Shown here piece after piece: positions 24,408 through 33,108 of a DNA stretch of 64,000 nt (the first letter of the stretch is position 1; the number at the start of each line of letters is the position of its first letter). This stretch comes from Pseudomonas taiwanensis. Its GTDB lineage: Bacteria; Pseudomonadota; Gammaproteobacteria; Pseudomonadales; Pseudomonadaceae. Below the pieces are notes generated by a model, which did no database searches, was not told the origin of the DNA, and saw only the letters and a program-made list of their open reading frames with translations. Made by a program: the position numbers and the translations under genes. The stretch spans positions 62,001-126,000 of the forward strand of contig NZ_QJRF01000028.1 of NCBI RefSeq assembly GCF_013393345.1, given 5' to 3'.

Positions 24408-25514
24408 TCAAGACCCCGACTTGACCTTGCTCCAGACGCGGGTCCGGACACGTTCCAGCTTCTGCGCCAGCGGCTCGAGCGTGAACAGTTTGTCCATCAC
24501 CTCCCGTGGCGGATAGACCATCGGGTTGTCGTGCAGCGCCTGGGTGACCAGGCTGTCCGCCGCCTTGTTGGCGTTGGGATAGCCGAGGTAGTTGGAGGTA
24601 TCGGCGATCACGTCCGGCCGCATCATGTAGTTGATGAAGGCGAGGCCTTCCTGCGGGTGCTGGGCATCCTTGAGCAGGACCAGGTTCTCGAACCAGACCG
24701 GCGCGCCCTCTCGCGGAATGCTGTATTCGAGGCGTACCTGGGAGCCGGCGTTCTTCGCCGATTGCTGAGCCTCATAGACGCCGCCGGCCCAACCCACCAC
24801 TACGCAGATATCGCCATTGGCCAGGTCGGTGATGAACTTCGACGAGTTGAAGTAGGCGATATGCGGCTTGAGCCTGACCAGCAGTTCTTCGGCCTTTGCG
24901 TAGTCCTCCTTGCGCGTGCTGTGGGGCGGCAGGCCGAGGTAGTTCAGAGCGATCGGAATGATCTCACCGGGTGCGTCGATCATGGCAACGCCGCACTGGC
25001 TGAGCTTTTCGAGGTTCTCTTCCTTGAGCACCAGGTCCCAGGAGTCGACCGGCGCATCGTCACCGAGGATGGCCTTCACCTTGTCCGCGTTGTAGCCAAT
25101 ACCGGTGGTGCCCCAGAGATAGGGCACGGCATAGCGGTTCTCCGCGTCGTTGGCCTGTAGCTTGGCGAGGATTTCCGGGTCGAGATGGGACCAGTTCGGC
25201 AAGCTGTCGCGGTCCAGTGGCTGCAGCACGCCGGCCTCGATCAGGTTGGGCAGCGTGCTGTTGGTCGCGACAACCACGTCGTAGCCGCTGCCGCCGGTCA
25301 TCAGCTTGCCTTCCATCATCTCGCTGCTGTCGAACACGTCGTAGACGGTCTTGATGCCGGTCTCGCGGCTGAAGTTCTTCACCACATCCGGACCGATGTA
25401 GTCGTACCAGTTGTAGACATGGACGCGTTGCTCAGGCGTCTCGGCCTGGGCCTGGCCGAGCCCCACGGCAAGGATCGAGGCCAGGGCGAACGTCAGGGTG
25501 CGGGTTGGCGTCAT
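24408..25514 (-). CDS. PotF/SpuD-type polyamine ABC transporter substrate-binding protein
   Basis: A 368-residue periplasmic binding protein with a cleavable signal peptide (ending about residue 24, GLGQAQA-ETPEQ). Polyamine-binding family segments are VHVYNWYDYIGPDVVKNFSRETGIKTVYDVFDSSEMMEGKLMTG and PYLWGTTGIGYN. No permease or ATPase lies nearby, so it must feed a transporter encoded elsewhere or act as a sensor component. The upstream carbon-nitrogen hydrolase suggests a polyamine or agmatine-related pathway. GGAGCACCCTG precedes the ATG. Confidence 0.92.
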   Translation of the reverse strand: MTPTRTLTFALASILAVGLGQAQAETPEQRVHVYNWYDYIGPDVVKNFSRETGIKTVYDVFDSSEMMEGKLMTGGSGYDVVVATNSTLPNLIEAGVLQPLDRDSLPNWSHLDPEILAKLQANDAENRYAVPYLWGTTGIGYNADKVKAILGDDAPVDSWDLVLKEENLEKLSQCGVAMIDAPGEIIPIALNYLGLPPHSTRKEDYAKAEELLVRLKPHIAYFNSSKFITDLANGDICVVVGWAGGVYEAQQSAKNAGSQVRLEYSIPREGAPVWFENLVLLKDAQHPQEGLAFINYMMRPDVIADTSNYLGYPNANKAADSLVTQALHDNPMVYPPREVMDKLFTLEPLAQKLERVRTRVWSKVKSGS

Positions 25515-25584
25515 CAGGGTGCTCCAGGTGGACCGGGTGCGGGTGCAGGCCGCCCCGTTGGGTAAGTGGTCGGGGCGGTTCGAC

Positions 25585-26400
25585 TCAGGGAATCAACAGT
25601 TCGCGGCGTCCATCGGCATGCTCGATGCGTTCGCCGGGGAGGATCAGGCGGCGGTCAGCGAGGTACTGGTACTCGGCGCGGGCTTCCTGCAGCAGTCGAA
25701 AATCCAGCTCGACCACCTGCCGGCACGGCTCACGGCCGGCCTCGAAGATCAGGCGGCCGAAGGGATCGACCGCGGCGCTTCCACCCGCGAATACCAAGTC
25801 GTCATCGCCCTCTCCCACCCGGTTCACCATCAGCGCGAAGGCCTGGTTTTCCTGGGCGCGGGCCATGATCGCGGTGCGGTGCACAGGACCGTAGGGGTCC
25901 ATGTTGCCGTTGGTGACCAGGATCAGCTCGGCGCCCAGCTGTGCCAGTGCCCGTGCGGTCTCGGGCAGTTCGATGTCGTAGCAGATCAGGATGCCGATGC
26001 GCACGCCCTTCCACAGGGCCGTTGCGTAGCGGTCACCGGGCGTGACGAGCCCGCGCTCGGACGGCCAGAGATGGGTCTTGCGGTAATGCAGTGCCACGCC
26101 GTCGGGCGTCACCAGTGCCGAGGTGTTGTAGACGGTGCCATCGGCCCGTTCGAGCAGTCCCACCAGCACGGCGACATCCTTCTCACGGGCGGCACGCTGC
26201 ACCGCCTGGAGGCTGGGACCATCCAGGGGTTCGGCGACAGCCGCGACAGTATCGGCACTCGGAAACCCCATCAGTTGGGTTTCCGGAAACACCACCAGCT
26301 CAGTTCCAGGCGCACAGGTGGCAATGGCCTCCAGGGTGCGTTCGAGGTTGTAGGCGGTGTCGCCGTCACGACCGGCGAGTTGGACGAGTTCTACCTTCAT
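25585..26400 (-). CDS. Carbon-nitrogen hydrolase (nitrilase superfamily amidase)
   Basis: A 271-residue nitrilase-superfamily enzyme with the complete catalytic set: Glu40 (VVFPETQL), Lys108 (HYRKTHLW) and Cys140 (GILICYDIELPE). The C-terminal region (GRLIFEAGREPCRQVVELD) is normal for the family. It hydrolyses a C-N bond in an amide or carbamoyl substrate. N-carbamoylputrescine or a related omega-amide is plausible beside the PotF-like gene, but this is inferred. AAGGAGCATCC precedes the ATG. It is the first gene of the leftward nitrilase-potF-SDR group and diverges from the LuxR-type regulator. Confidence 0.9.
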   Translation of the reverse strand: MKVELVQLAGRDGDTAYNLERTLEAIATCAPGTELVVFPETQLMGFPSADTVAAVAEPLDGPSLQAVQRAAREKDVAVLVGLLERADGTVYNTSALVTPDGVALHYRKTHLWPSERGLVTPGDRYATALWKGVRIGILICYDIELPETARALAQLGAELILVTNGNMDPYGPVHRTAIMARAQENQAFALMVNRVGEGDDDLVFAGGSAAVDPFGRLIFEAGREPCRQVVELDFRLLQEARAEYQYLADRRLILPGERIEHADGRRELLIP

Positions 26401-26532
26401 GGATGCTCCTTCTTGTCAGCGGGCGGGCAGGCGTCACAATGCTCGCCACTCGCCCTGGCATGACCGGAGTATGGGGCTCGCCCCGGCCAGGAGTAATTAC
26501 GCAAGCGTGGTAACCCATCGGGGGTAGCGAAC

Positions 26533-27321
26533 ATGAGTCTGACCTTGCAGGACATCGCCTGGCACCAGTCCGTCGGCCGGCTGATCGAACAGCTCGACCG
26601 TCCCGGATTCTGGCTGGCCCTGGTGCGCCTGCTGGAGCAATACCTGCCCTTCGACAGCTGGGTGGTGCTGCTCTTCAGCGACGGCCGACCTCAGGTATTC
26701 GCCGAGTGCCCAGGTACCGATGGCGGACCCGATTCGCTGTTCCAGGACTACCTGCGCGGTCTCTACCAGCTCGACCCGTTCTACATCGCCAGCCGCGAAA
26801 ACAACGCCGCCGGCCTGTTCCGCCTGGGCGAGGTGGCGCCGGAATGCTTCGAGCAGACGGACTACTACCAGCGCTATTTCCGCCTCAATGTGGTCGCCGA
26901 TGAAGTGCAGCTGAACGTGCCGCTGGAGAGTGGGCGGACGCTCTGTCTTTCGCTGGGTTCACGCCAACGCTTCAGCCCGGAGCAGATCGCCTTGCTCGGC
27001 CTGATCCAGCCCTGGGTCGCCGGGCTGATGCGCCAGCGCCTGACCTTCGAACAGGAGCTGATGGCCAGCCCGCCGCCACCCGCCCCGGCCTGGCAGGCGC
27101 AACTGGAAGCCGCCGGGCAGAAGGTGGAAAGCGCCCTCACCGCCCGCGAACTGGAAGTGGGCCGTTTGATGCTGAGCGGCTGCTCGAGCAAGGAGATCGC
27201 GCGCAAGCTGGATATCTCCGCCGAAACGGTGAAGGTCCACCGCAAGCACATCTACAGCAAGCTGGGGATCAAGTCGCAGTCGGAGTTGTTCCGGCTGTTC
27301 CTTGAGGCGCAGGAGGGGTGA
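26533..27321 (+). CDS. LuxR-type helix-turn-helix transcriptional regulator
   Basis: A 262-residue regulator. An N-terminal region of about 180 residues without a recognised autoinducer-binding signature is followed by a C-terminal LuxR/GerE helix-turn-helix (about residues 195-255: ALTARELEVGRLMLSGCSSKEIARKLDISAETVKVHRKHIYSKLGI). It diverges from the nitrilase gene across 132 bases and probably controls that group. The ribosome binding site GGGGTAGCG is weak. Effector unknown. Confidence 0.9.
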   Translation: MSLTLQDIAWHQSVGRLIEQLDRPGFWLALVRLLEQYLPFDSWVVLLFSDGRPQVFAECPGTDGGPDSLFQDYLRGLYQLDPFYIASRENNAAGLFRLGEVAPECFEQTDYYQRYFRLNVVADEVQLNVPLESGRTLCLSLGSRQRFSPEQIALLGLIQPWVAGLMRQRLTFEQELMASPPPPAPAWQAQLEAAGQKVESALTARELEVGRLMLSGCSSKEIARKLDISAETVKVHRKHIYSKLGIKSQSELFRLFLEAQEG

Positions 27322-27335
27322 AGGTTGGCTTTTCC

Positions 27336-27453
27336 GTGGGGGCGAATTCATTCGCTATGCCGGCGTTGGTTTTGCAACGCTGAAGGCCTTCCGAGATTAC
27401 GCGCCAGCCTGACGCAACCCTCTCCCCCGCCCCTCTCCCAGAGGGCGAGGGGT
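27336..27453. repeat. Two extragenic repeat units (GTGGGGGCGAATTCATTCGC; CCCTCTCCCAGAGGG type)
   Basis: A single GTGGGGGCGAATTCATTCGC unit lies at 27336-27356. At 27428-27453 there is a CGCCCCTCTCCC-AGA-GGGCGAGGGG hairpin followed by TGACTCGCGCCGGC, a tail also seen at 34284 and, with variation, at 34128. The stretch between contains no gene. Confidence 0.75.
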
Positions 27454-27514
27454 GACTCGCGCCGGCGAGGGACAAACCATCCTGAAGAAGCCAGCTGCCG
27501 GAAACTTGGCAGTT

Positions 27515-27586
27515 CGTAGGATGGGTAGAGGAACGAAACCCATCGCGATTGAATTGATGGGTATCGCAAGCTCCACCCATCCTACA
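27515..27586. repeat. Long inverted repeat CGTAGGATGGGT ... ACCCATCCTACA
   Basis: A hairpin element of the GTAGGATGGGT family spans 72 bases. Relatives lie at 8848-8877 and inside hrpA at 36983-37058. It immediately precedes the 3' end of the DUF2790 gene. Confidence 0.8.
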
Positions 27587-27622
27587 ACCGATAAATCGGT
27601 TTAAAGAATTACATCCTGCCAA

Positions 27623-27886
27623 TCAACCGTTTCCGCAACCCTGACCGAAAACGACATATTCCAGGCGATGAACTTTGCCCTGGTGATCTTCGTAGGTCAT
27701 ATAAGCCGGAACTACGCCGCAGACATCGGGAACTTCGCTTCGGGAAAGAACCTTGGCGATATCCAGTTCCATTCCATAGTGATACTGCTCGATTACGGGT
27801 TCCCCGGCGACCGCAGATTCCACAGGCTCTGCAGCCAAGGCGAAGGCAGGCATGCCGGCAAGCGCCAGCAAGGCAAGAGTTTTCAT
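27623..27886 (-). CDS. DUF2790 small secreted protein
   Basis: An 87-residue protein with a signal peptide (MKTLALLALAGMPAFALA) and the DUF2790 core (IEQYHYGMELDIAKVLSRSEVPDVCGVVPAYMTYEDHQGKVHRLEYVVFGQGC) with two cysteines. DUF2790 proteins occur in several copies in Pseudomonas, and some are metal- or stress-induced. The function is not known. It probably forms a monocistronic unit, with an inverted repeat in its promoter region. Confidence 0.88.
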   Translation of the reverse strand: MKTLALLALAGMPAFALAAEPVESAVAGEPVIEQYHYGMELDIAKVLSRSEVPDVCGVVPAYMTYEDHQGKVHRLEYVVFGQGCGNG

Positions 27887-27918
27887 TGGATTGTTTCCCG
27901 AGTGCTTGGAGTTTGAAA

Positions 27919-27949
27919 CTTCGACCAGCTCTCCACGAACTGGTCGAAG
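27919..27949. promoter_or_regulatory. Inverted repeat CTTCGACCAG-N11-CTGGTCGAAG
   Basis: Perfect 10-bp arms separated by 11 bases lie 33-63 bases upstream of the DUF2790 ATG. The spacing puts the half-sites two helical turns apart, suitable for a dimeric regulator. It could instead be a transcript hairpin. Confidence 0.45.
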
Positions 27950-28065
27950 GTACAGCGCAACACCTTGCGGTGATGTTTACGGCAGCAAGTGCCTCATCGT
28001 GGGAGGCGGGATAATTTTAAGGGTCGGGAAACTTCACAAACAGCGCCGGATACAACAAGGACTTT

Positions 28066-28977
28066 TTACTGGCCGAACAACAATCCATCCAGCCAACCGG
28101 AAGTTTCCGGCTTGGCGCCCTTCTGCCCGATCACCACGGTGCAGGTCATCCCGGCGGCCAGCAGCATGCCTTCCGGGACCTCGTCGAGATGGATGCGCAC
28201 CGGCACCCGCTGGGCCAGGCGCACCCAGTTGAAGGTGGGGTTCACGTCGGCGATCAGTTCACGGCTTTCCGGATTGTCGCGGTCGTAGATGCCCCGGGCG
28301 ATGCTGTCCACACGCCCGGTGAGGCGCTCGCCGCTCATCAGCCTGAGTTCGGCAAGATCGCCGACCTTGATGTGTGGCAGGCGGGTCTCTTCGAAGTAGC
28401 CGTTCACATAGAAGGACTGCTCGTCCACCAGGGCCATGCTGGCCTCGCCGCGCTCGGCGTAGTCGCCCTTATAGACGTTGAGGTTGGTGATATGGCCAGC
28501 CACCGGCGCGCGGACTTCGGTTCGCGCCAGATTGAGTTTCGCCGCCTCCAGGGCAGAGACGGCCTCGTGGTATTCGGCCAGGGCGGCGGCGGCCAGGTGG
28601 CCGGCGTCTTCACGGCTCTCGCGGGAGACCACCAGGTCGTCCATGTCGGCGCGGCGGTCGGCGTTGACCTTGCGCATCGCCAAGGCCGCCTTGCGGGCCG
28701 CCACCAGCGCTTCGGCCTGCTGCACCGCCACCTCGTAATGGGACGGGTCGATGCGCAACAGCAGGTCGCCCGCCGCCACTTTCTGGTTGTCGCGTACCGC
28801 TACTTCCACCACCAGGCCGGCCACGTCCGGGGCGATGTTGATCACGTCGGCACGCACGCGGCCGTCGCGGGTCCAGGGCGAGTCCATGTAGTGCTGCCAG
28901 AGGGTGCGCACCAGCACGACCGCCAGCGCGAGGATGAGCAGGGTCGCGCCGACACTGATGATTCGTTTCAGGGACAT
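28066..28977 (-). CDS. HlyD/AaeA-type efflux periplasmic adaptor
   Basis: A 303-residue membrane-fusion protein. It has one N-terminal transmembrane anchor (ISVGATLLILALAVVLVRTLW), lipoyl half-motifs (APDVAGLVVEVAVRDNQKVAAGDLLLRIDP and ARTEVRAPVAGHITNLNVYKGDYAE), a short coiled-coil hairpin between them, and a beta-barrel domain. It links the FUSC inner-membrane protein to the outer-membrane channel in the operon FUSC-DUF1656-HlyD, as in AaeA of E. coli. The SPWTRDGRVRADV segment is typical of this adaptor type. Confidence 0.92.
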   Translation of the reverse strand: MSLKRIISVGATLLILALAVVLVRTLWQHYMDSPWTRDGRVRADVINIAPDVAGLVVEVAVRDNQKVAAGDLLLRIDPSHYEVAVQQAEALVAARKAALAMRKVNADRRADMDDLVVSRESREDAGHLAAAALAEYHEAVSALEAAKLNLARTEVRAPVAGHITNLNVYKGDYAERGEASMALVDEQSFYVNGYFEETRLPHIKVGDLAELRLMSGERLTGRVDSIARGIYDRDNPESRELIADVNPTFNWVRLAQRVPVRIHLDEVPEGMLLAAGMTCTVVIGQKGAKPETSGWLDGLLFGQ

Positions 28978-28984
28978 GGGAGCC

Positions 28985-29185
28985 TCAACGGTAGATGGTC
29001 AGCGCCAGGGCGCCATACAGGCAGGTGAACAGGCCGACGCGCAGCAGCGCCGGGTGCCAGGCGTGGCGGTAGAGGCCGCACCAGGCGAACAGGCGATCCA
29101 GCGCCCAGCCGAGCAGGAAGGCCACCAGGAACAGCACCGTCAGGCTCGGCAGATAGACGCCGTGCAGGGCGATTTCACGTGGCAT
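28985..29185 (-). CDS. DUF1656 small membrane protein
   Basis: A 66-residue protein with two predicted transmembrane segments (YLPSLTVLFLVAFLLGWALDRLF; LLRVGLFTCLYGALALTIY). DUF1656 proteins are encoded between FUSC and HlyD genes in many proteobacterial efflux operons, like AaeX. The ATG at 29185 gives an 11-base overlap with the FUSC stop; a longer in-frame start at 29224 would extend the overlap. Confidence 0.88.
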   Translation of the reverse strand: MPREIALHGVYLPSLTVLFLVAFLLGWALDRLFAWCGLYRHAWHPALLRVGLFTCLYGALALTIYR

Positions 29186-31412
29186 GGAGGGCTCCTTGCG
29201 GATGCACGGCCACTGGGTCGCCACCCAGCGGGTTCTGCGGGTCCAGCAGCGAAGTACGGATGAAATGCAGGTAACTCTGCAGGCGCCGCAGGGGCGAGGT
29301 TTCGAACTGCGGCGCGCAGGGCTCGGCTGTGCTGCGCACGCTGTCGATGGCCTGCTCCACGGCGAGCAGCGCGCGCTGCCGATTGGTTTCCGAAGGCTGG
29401 ATGAACAAGCGGATCAGGGCGCGGCCCATGGCACGGATAGCGTTGCGCCAGGGCATGGATTCGGCATAGCAGGACAGCGCCGGCAGACGCGCCTGCTCCA
29501 GGCGCATTTCGATCACCGCATGCCCCACTTCCTGCACCAGGAACATCCAGCGCAGCAGCTGGCGCTGCACGTCCGGGCGTCCGGCGGAATACAGGTAGGC
29601 CTGGTTCAGCAGGTCGCGGGTGCCGCTCTCGAAACCGGACACCAGTCCCTTCATCCGTCCGCTCACGGCACGCACGACGCACATGCGCAGGTCGCGCTCC
29701 AGGCGCCGCCACAACCAAGGCCGGTTGGGCGGCAGGAGCACGGCGGCGGCCACAGTTGCCAGGGCCATGGACAGTACCGAGGCCAGGTATTCGTTGAGCA
29801 CCCGGTGCGGGTCGAACAGCGCCTGGTTGGCCGGCATGGAGTTCATGCTGAACCAGATCAGCAGGCCGAGGCCGGCACCCGCCAGTTGTGGCCGAGCCAG
29901 CAGGTAGGCACCCAGCGCGACCACCGGTGCCAGGGCACAGCAGAGCAGCGCGAAACCGTCGATTGCCGGCAGGACCCGGAAGGTCATGAAAATGCCCAGG
30001 CAAGCGCCGGCGGTAGCCCCCAGGGTAAGTTGCAGCGAAAGACGCCGGGGGTTGGAGGAGGACGATGCCAGCGCCGAAACCATGCCGATGGTCATCGCGA
30101 AGGTGCCGCCACTGGGCCAGGCCGTGGCCATCCAGAAGGCGCCGAGCAGGAGGATCAGCAGGCTGCTGCGCAGGCCCGCCACGGCAGCGGCTACCGCGTT
30201 CGCACGGGGCCTGAAGCTCTCCTTCCACTGCTCGCGGGCGTGATGGTCGTCGAGTAGCGAGGCGTGGGTCTGGGCATAGCTGTGCAGATCGTCTGCAAAG
30301 CGATAGAGCAGCTCCGCAGCCGTGTCGTAATCCAGGCTCTGGGCTTCGCTGGGGTGTTGCATGGCGAGCTGCGCGCGGCCGCTGCGGATCAACTGCATCA
30401 GCTCCTGCTTGCAGGCTTCCAGGCGGACGGCGAGCTGCGCCGCATCGGCCTCGCTGCTGAGACGATCACGCAGCGGCAGCAACAGCCGTGACACTTCCAC
30501 GAGACACGGTTGCAGGGCATCCAGCACCGCACCTCCGTAGGAGCCAGCTCTGCTGGCGAACGCTTCCGGCTCCGGGCTTTCGCGAGCAGAGCTCGCTCCT
30601 ACATCGGGTGCCGGCGCGTTGGCCAGACGGCGCAGCAACTGATGCAGACCATGGAAACGGGTCGAGAGCACCATGAACTCGTTGTTCAGCCGCGCCAGGC
30701 GCCCGCTGCGCATGCGCATGTGCGGGTCTTCGAAGGCGGTGGCGTTGCGCATGTTCTCCAGGTTCACGGCGGCGGCCGCAAAGCGCGCGTTGCTGGCATC
30801 GAAACGCGCGGTATCGAGGCCACCGGCCAGTCCCTCGTAGGCGAAGGCGGCGAAGTCGCGGAAACGTCCGTGCAGCGTGTTGCGCAGGTCGGTGCTGGTG
30901 CTCTGCGGCAGGATCAGGCCGTTGACCAGGCCGGTGCAGAGAATGCCCAGGCTGATCTCCAGCACTCGCCATAGGGCGAGCATGAAGGCATCGTCGGGGT
31001 GGCTCGTGGCCGGCAGGCCGATCATCACCGCCGTGTAGCCGGCCAGCACGCAGGCATAGCCGCGGAAATCCCGGTAGCGCGCGGCGCCAGCCGTACAGAG
31101 GCCGATCCAGATGGCCAGGCAGAGCATGAACAGCACTCGCTCCTGATTGAACAGGGCGATCAGCACCACCATCACGGCCAGCCCCAACAGGGTGCCGATG
31201 ATGCGGTAGAAGCTCTTCGCCAGGACCTGCCCGCTCTGCGGCTGCATGACGATGAACACGGTCACCAGCACCGTGCCCGGTTGCGGCAGTTCCAGGCGAT
31301 AGGCCAGCCAGAGGGCGAGGAAGGCAGTGAGCAGGGCCTTGAAGATGAAGGCCCAGGTCAGGCCGTCACTGCGCGCCCACTCGACCAGCGCGCGGTTGAA
31401 GGTTCGAACCAT
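29175..31412 (-). CDS. FUSC-family (AaeB/YccS-like) efflux membrane protein with in-frame REP insertion
   Basis: A 745-residue inner-membrane efflux protein with two clusters of about six transmembrane segments (residues about 20-160 and 400-520), each with an FUSC domain and a cytoplasmic helical part. Residues about 271-292 (SSARESPEPEAFASRAGSYG) are the translation of a REP pair at 30538-30602 read in frame. This makes an insertion in the cytoplasmic loop after the first membrane cluster. GAGGACCCGAC precedes the ATG. It probably exports aromatic acids or similar compounds with the HlyD adaptor and the lipoprotein channel encoded upstream. Confidence 0.9.
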   Translation of the reverse strand: MVRTFNRALVEWARSDGLTWAFIFKALLTAFLALWLAYRLELPQPGTVLVTVFIVMQPQSGQVLAKSFYRIIGTLLGLAVMVVLIALFNQERVLFMLCLAIWIGLCTAGAARYRDFRGYACVLAGYTAVMIGLPATSHPDDAFMLALWRVLEISLGILCTGLVNGLILPQSTSTDLRNTLHGRFRDFAAFAYEGLAGGLDTARFDASNARFAAAAVNLENMRNATAFEDPHMRMRSGRLARLNNEFMVLSTRFHGLHQLLRRLANAPAPDVGASSARESPEPEAFASRAGSYGGAVLDALQPCLVEVSRLLLPLRDRLSSEADAAQLAVRLEACKQELMQLIRSGRAQLAMQHPSEAQSLDYDTAAELLYRFADDLHSYAQTHASLLDDHHAREQWKESFRPRANAVAAAVAGLRSSLLILLLGAFWMATAWPSGGTFAMTIGMVSALASSSSNPRRLSLQLTLGATAGACLGIFMTFRVLPAIDGFALLCCALAPVVALGAYLLARPQLAGAGLGLLIWFSMNSMPANQALFDPHRVLNEYLASVLSMALATVAAAVLLPPNRPWLWRRLERDLRMCVVRAVSGRMKGLVSGFESGTRDLLNQAYLYSAGRPDVQRQLLRWMFLVQEVGHAVIEMRLEQARLPALSCYAESMPWRNAIRAMGRALIRLFIQPSETNRQRALLAVEQAIDSVRSTAEPCAPQFETSPLRRLQSYLHFIRTSLLDPQNPLGGDPVAVHPQGALHAT
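30538..30602. repeat. REP pair inside the FUSC coding sequence
   Basis: GTAGGAGCCAGCTCTGCTGG (30538 on) and the inverted GCGAGCAGAGCTCGCTCCTA (to 30601) form a REPIN-like doublet wholly inside the FUSC gene. It stays in frame and contains no stop codon in the coding direction. Confidence 0.9.
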
Positions 31413-31421
31413 GTCGGGTCC

Positions 31422-32930
31422 TCAGGGCTTGGGGAGAAAACGCAGGCGTGGTTCCTGCGGGGCCAGGCTGGCGTCGCTGGGACCGACCGGTTCGGCGAGC
31501 ACGCCGCCACCGAGGGCCAGCAGCAGGTCGGCCTGGGCACCGAGCAGCGCGGCGCGTACTTCCTGTTGCTGGAGCTGGCGCTGGAACAGCGTCGGCTGGG
31601 TTTCCAGCACCGCGTCGAAGCCGGTGAGGCCGCGTTGCTGGGCCAGCAACGCGAGATCGCAGGTCTTCTGCGCGGCGGCCACCGCTTCGGCGGCGAGCAT
31701 CTGCTGTTCATGCAGCGACTTGATGCGCACCAGGGCATCGGCCACCTGCTGCAGGGCGCCAATCAAGGTCTGGTTGTACTGCTCCACCGCGACGTCGTAT
31801 TCGGCGGCGGCAGCCCCCAGCTGGCCACGGCGCAAGCCGCCATCGAACACCGGCAGGCTGATGGCCGGACCGAGGTTGTAGGTGAGCTTGTCGTAGCGCA
31901 GGAAATCCAGCACGCCGCCCTGGGTGGCGTTGGAGCCGATGCCACCCAGCAGGTTGACGTTGGGGTAGAAGCCCGCCTTGGCGACTTCGATGCCGCGCGC
32001 CTGTGCTGCCACTTGCCAGCGGCTGGCAACCAGGTCCGGACGTCGGCCAAGCAGCTCCAGCGGTAGCTCGGCCGGCAGCGCGGGCAGGCGTTGCAGGTCG
32101 AGTGTTGGTCGCTGCAGACGCTCGCCCTCCCCCGGTCCCTTCCCGGCCAGGGCGGCAAGCTGGTTGCGAGTCAGTGCGATGGATTCGTTCAGGGCGTCGA
32201 TCTGCCGATGGGTTTCCGGCAATGGCGCCTCGGCGCGGCTGATCTCCAGTCGGGTACCGATACCGTCGCGCAGGCGCTGCTGGGCCAGGGCAAGGATTTG
32301 TTCCTGCTGTGCAAGGCTGGCCTCGGCGACGTCCCTCTCTGCGTGTTGCAGCGCCAGGCGGATGTAGCTGCGCACCAGGTTGCCTTGCAACTCCAGCACC
32401 GCCAGGCGGGCTTCGGCCACGGCCACCTGGGTCTGGTCCAGCGCCTGGTGGCTGCGGCTGCGCTCGCGCCCCCAGAGGTCAAGGTCATAGGAAAAACCCA
32501 GCAGGCTGGTGTTGTTCCAACTGGTGGTGCGGGCGAGATCGCCAGGGCCGTAGAAATTGTCTTGCGGCCAGCGCTTGCGCTGCACACTGGCGTCAAGATT
32601 GACCTGCGGCTGCTCGGCGGACTCCACCACGCCGGCCAGGGCCCGGGCCTTGCGAACACGAGCGGCGGCCATCGCCAGACTGGGGCTGCCGGCCATGGCC
32701 TGCTCCATCCAGGCGTCGAGTTGCGGGTCGCCATAGGCACGCCACCACTGGGCACTGGGCCAGGCGGCATCTCGTTCGGCACGGCGAATGGCCGAACCGG
32801 GGTCCAGTTGGGCAGCATCCAGGCGTTCGGCCTGGGGCGCTATGCCCTGACTATCGATACAAGCGGAAAGGAGCGAAACGACGGCGAACAGACTGGCGCG
32901 GGCGACGCCGGGCCAAGGATTGCGGTGCAC
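31422..32930 (-). CDS. Outer-membrane efflux lipoprotein (OprM/NodT-type)
   Basis: A 502-residue outer-membrane factor with a lipoprotein signal peptide (lipobox LLSAC, Cys at about 24). It has two outer-membrane efflux repeats, including WWRAYGDPQLDAWMEQAMAGSPSLAMAAARVRKARA and LLGRRPDLVASRWQVAAQARGIEVAKAGFYPNVNL. The predicted start is a GTG at 32930 with AGGA about 10 bases before it. It is the first gene of the four-gene leftward operon, giving a complete inner-membrane, adaptor and outer-membrane route, and is divergent from a LysR gene. Confidence 0.92.
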   Translation of the reverse strand: MHRNPWPGVARASLFAVVSLLSACIDSQGIAPQAERLDAAQLDPGSAIRRAERDAAWPSAQWWRAYGDPQLDAWMEQAMAGSPSLAMAAARVRKARALAGVVESAEQPQVNLDASVQRKRWPQDNFYGPGDLARTTSWNNTSLLGFSYDLDLWGRERSRSHQALDQTQVAVAEARLAVLELQGNLVRSYIRLALQHAERDVAEASLAQQEQILALAQQRLRDGIGTRLEISRAEAPLPETHRQIDALNESIALTRNQLAALAGKGPGEGERLQRPTLDLQRLPALPAELPLELLGRRPDLVASRWQVAAQARGIEVAKAGFYPNVNLLGGIGSNATQGGVLDFLRYDKLTYNLGPAISLPVFDGGLRRGQLGAAAAEYDVAVEQYNQTLIGALQQVADALVRIKSLHEQQMLAAEAVAAAQKTCDLALLAQQRGLTGFDAVLETQPTLFQRQLQQQEVRAALLGAQADLLLALGGGVLAEPVGPSDASLAPQEPRLRFLPKP

Positions 32931-33108
32931 TGCGGCATATCCTGAATGCTGGGTAACCAGGGCTGATGCCTGGAACGGCGGCGATTCTAGAACTGGGCAC
33001 TCTCGGCGATAAGGCGACGGATAGATGAAGGATTGTGTACTGAATCAGCCATAATCCCGGGACATATTTCGTGACAAAATTTGCCTCCCTTCCGGGCCAG
33101 GACCCTCC

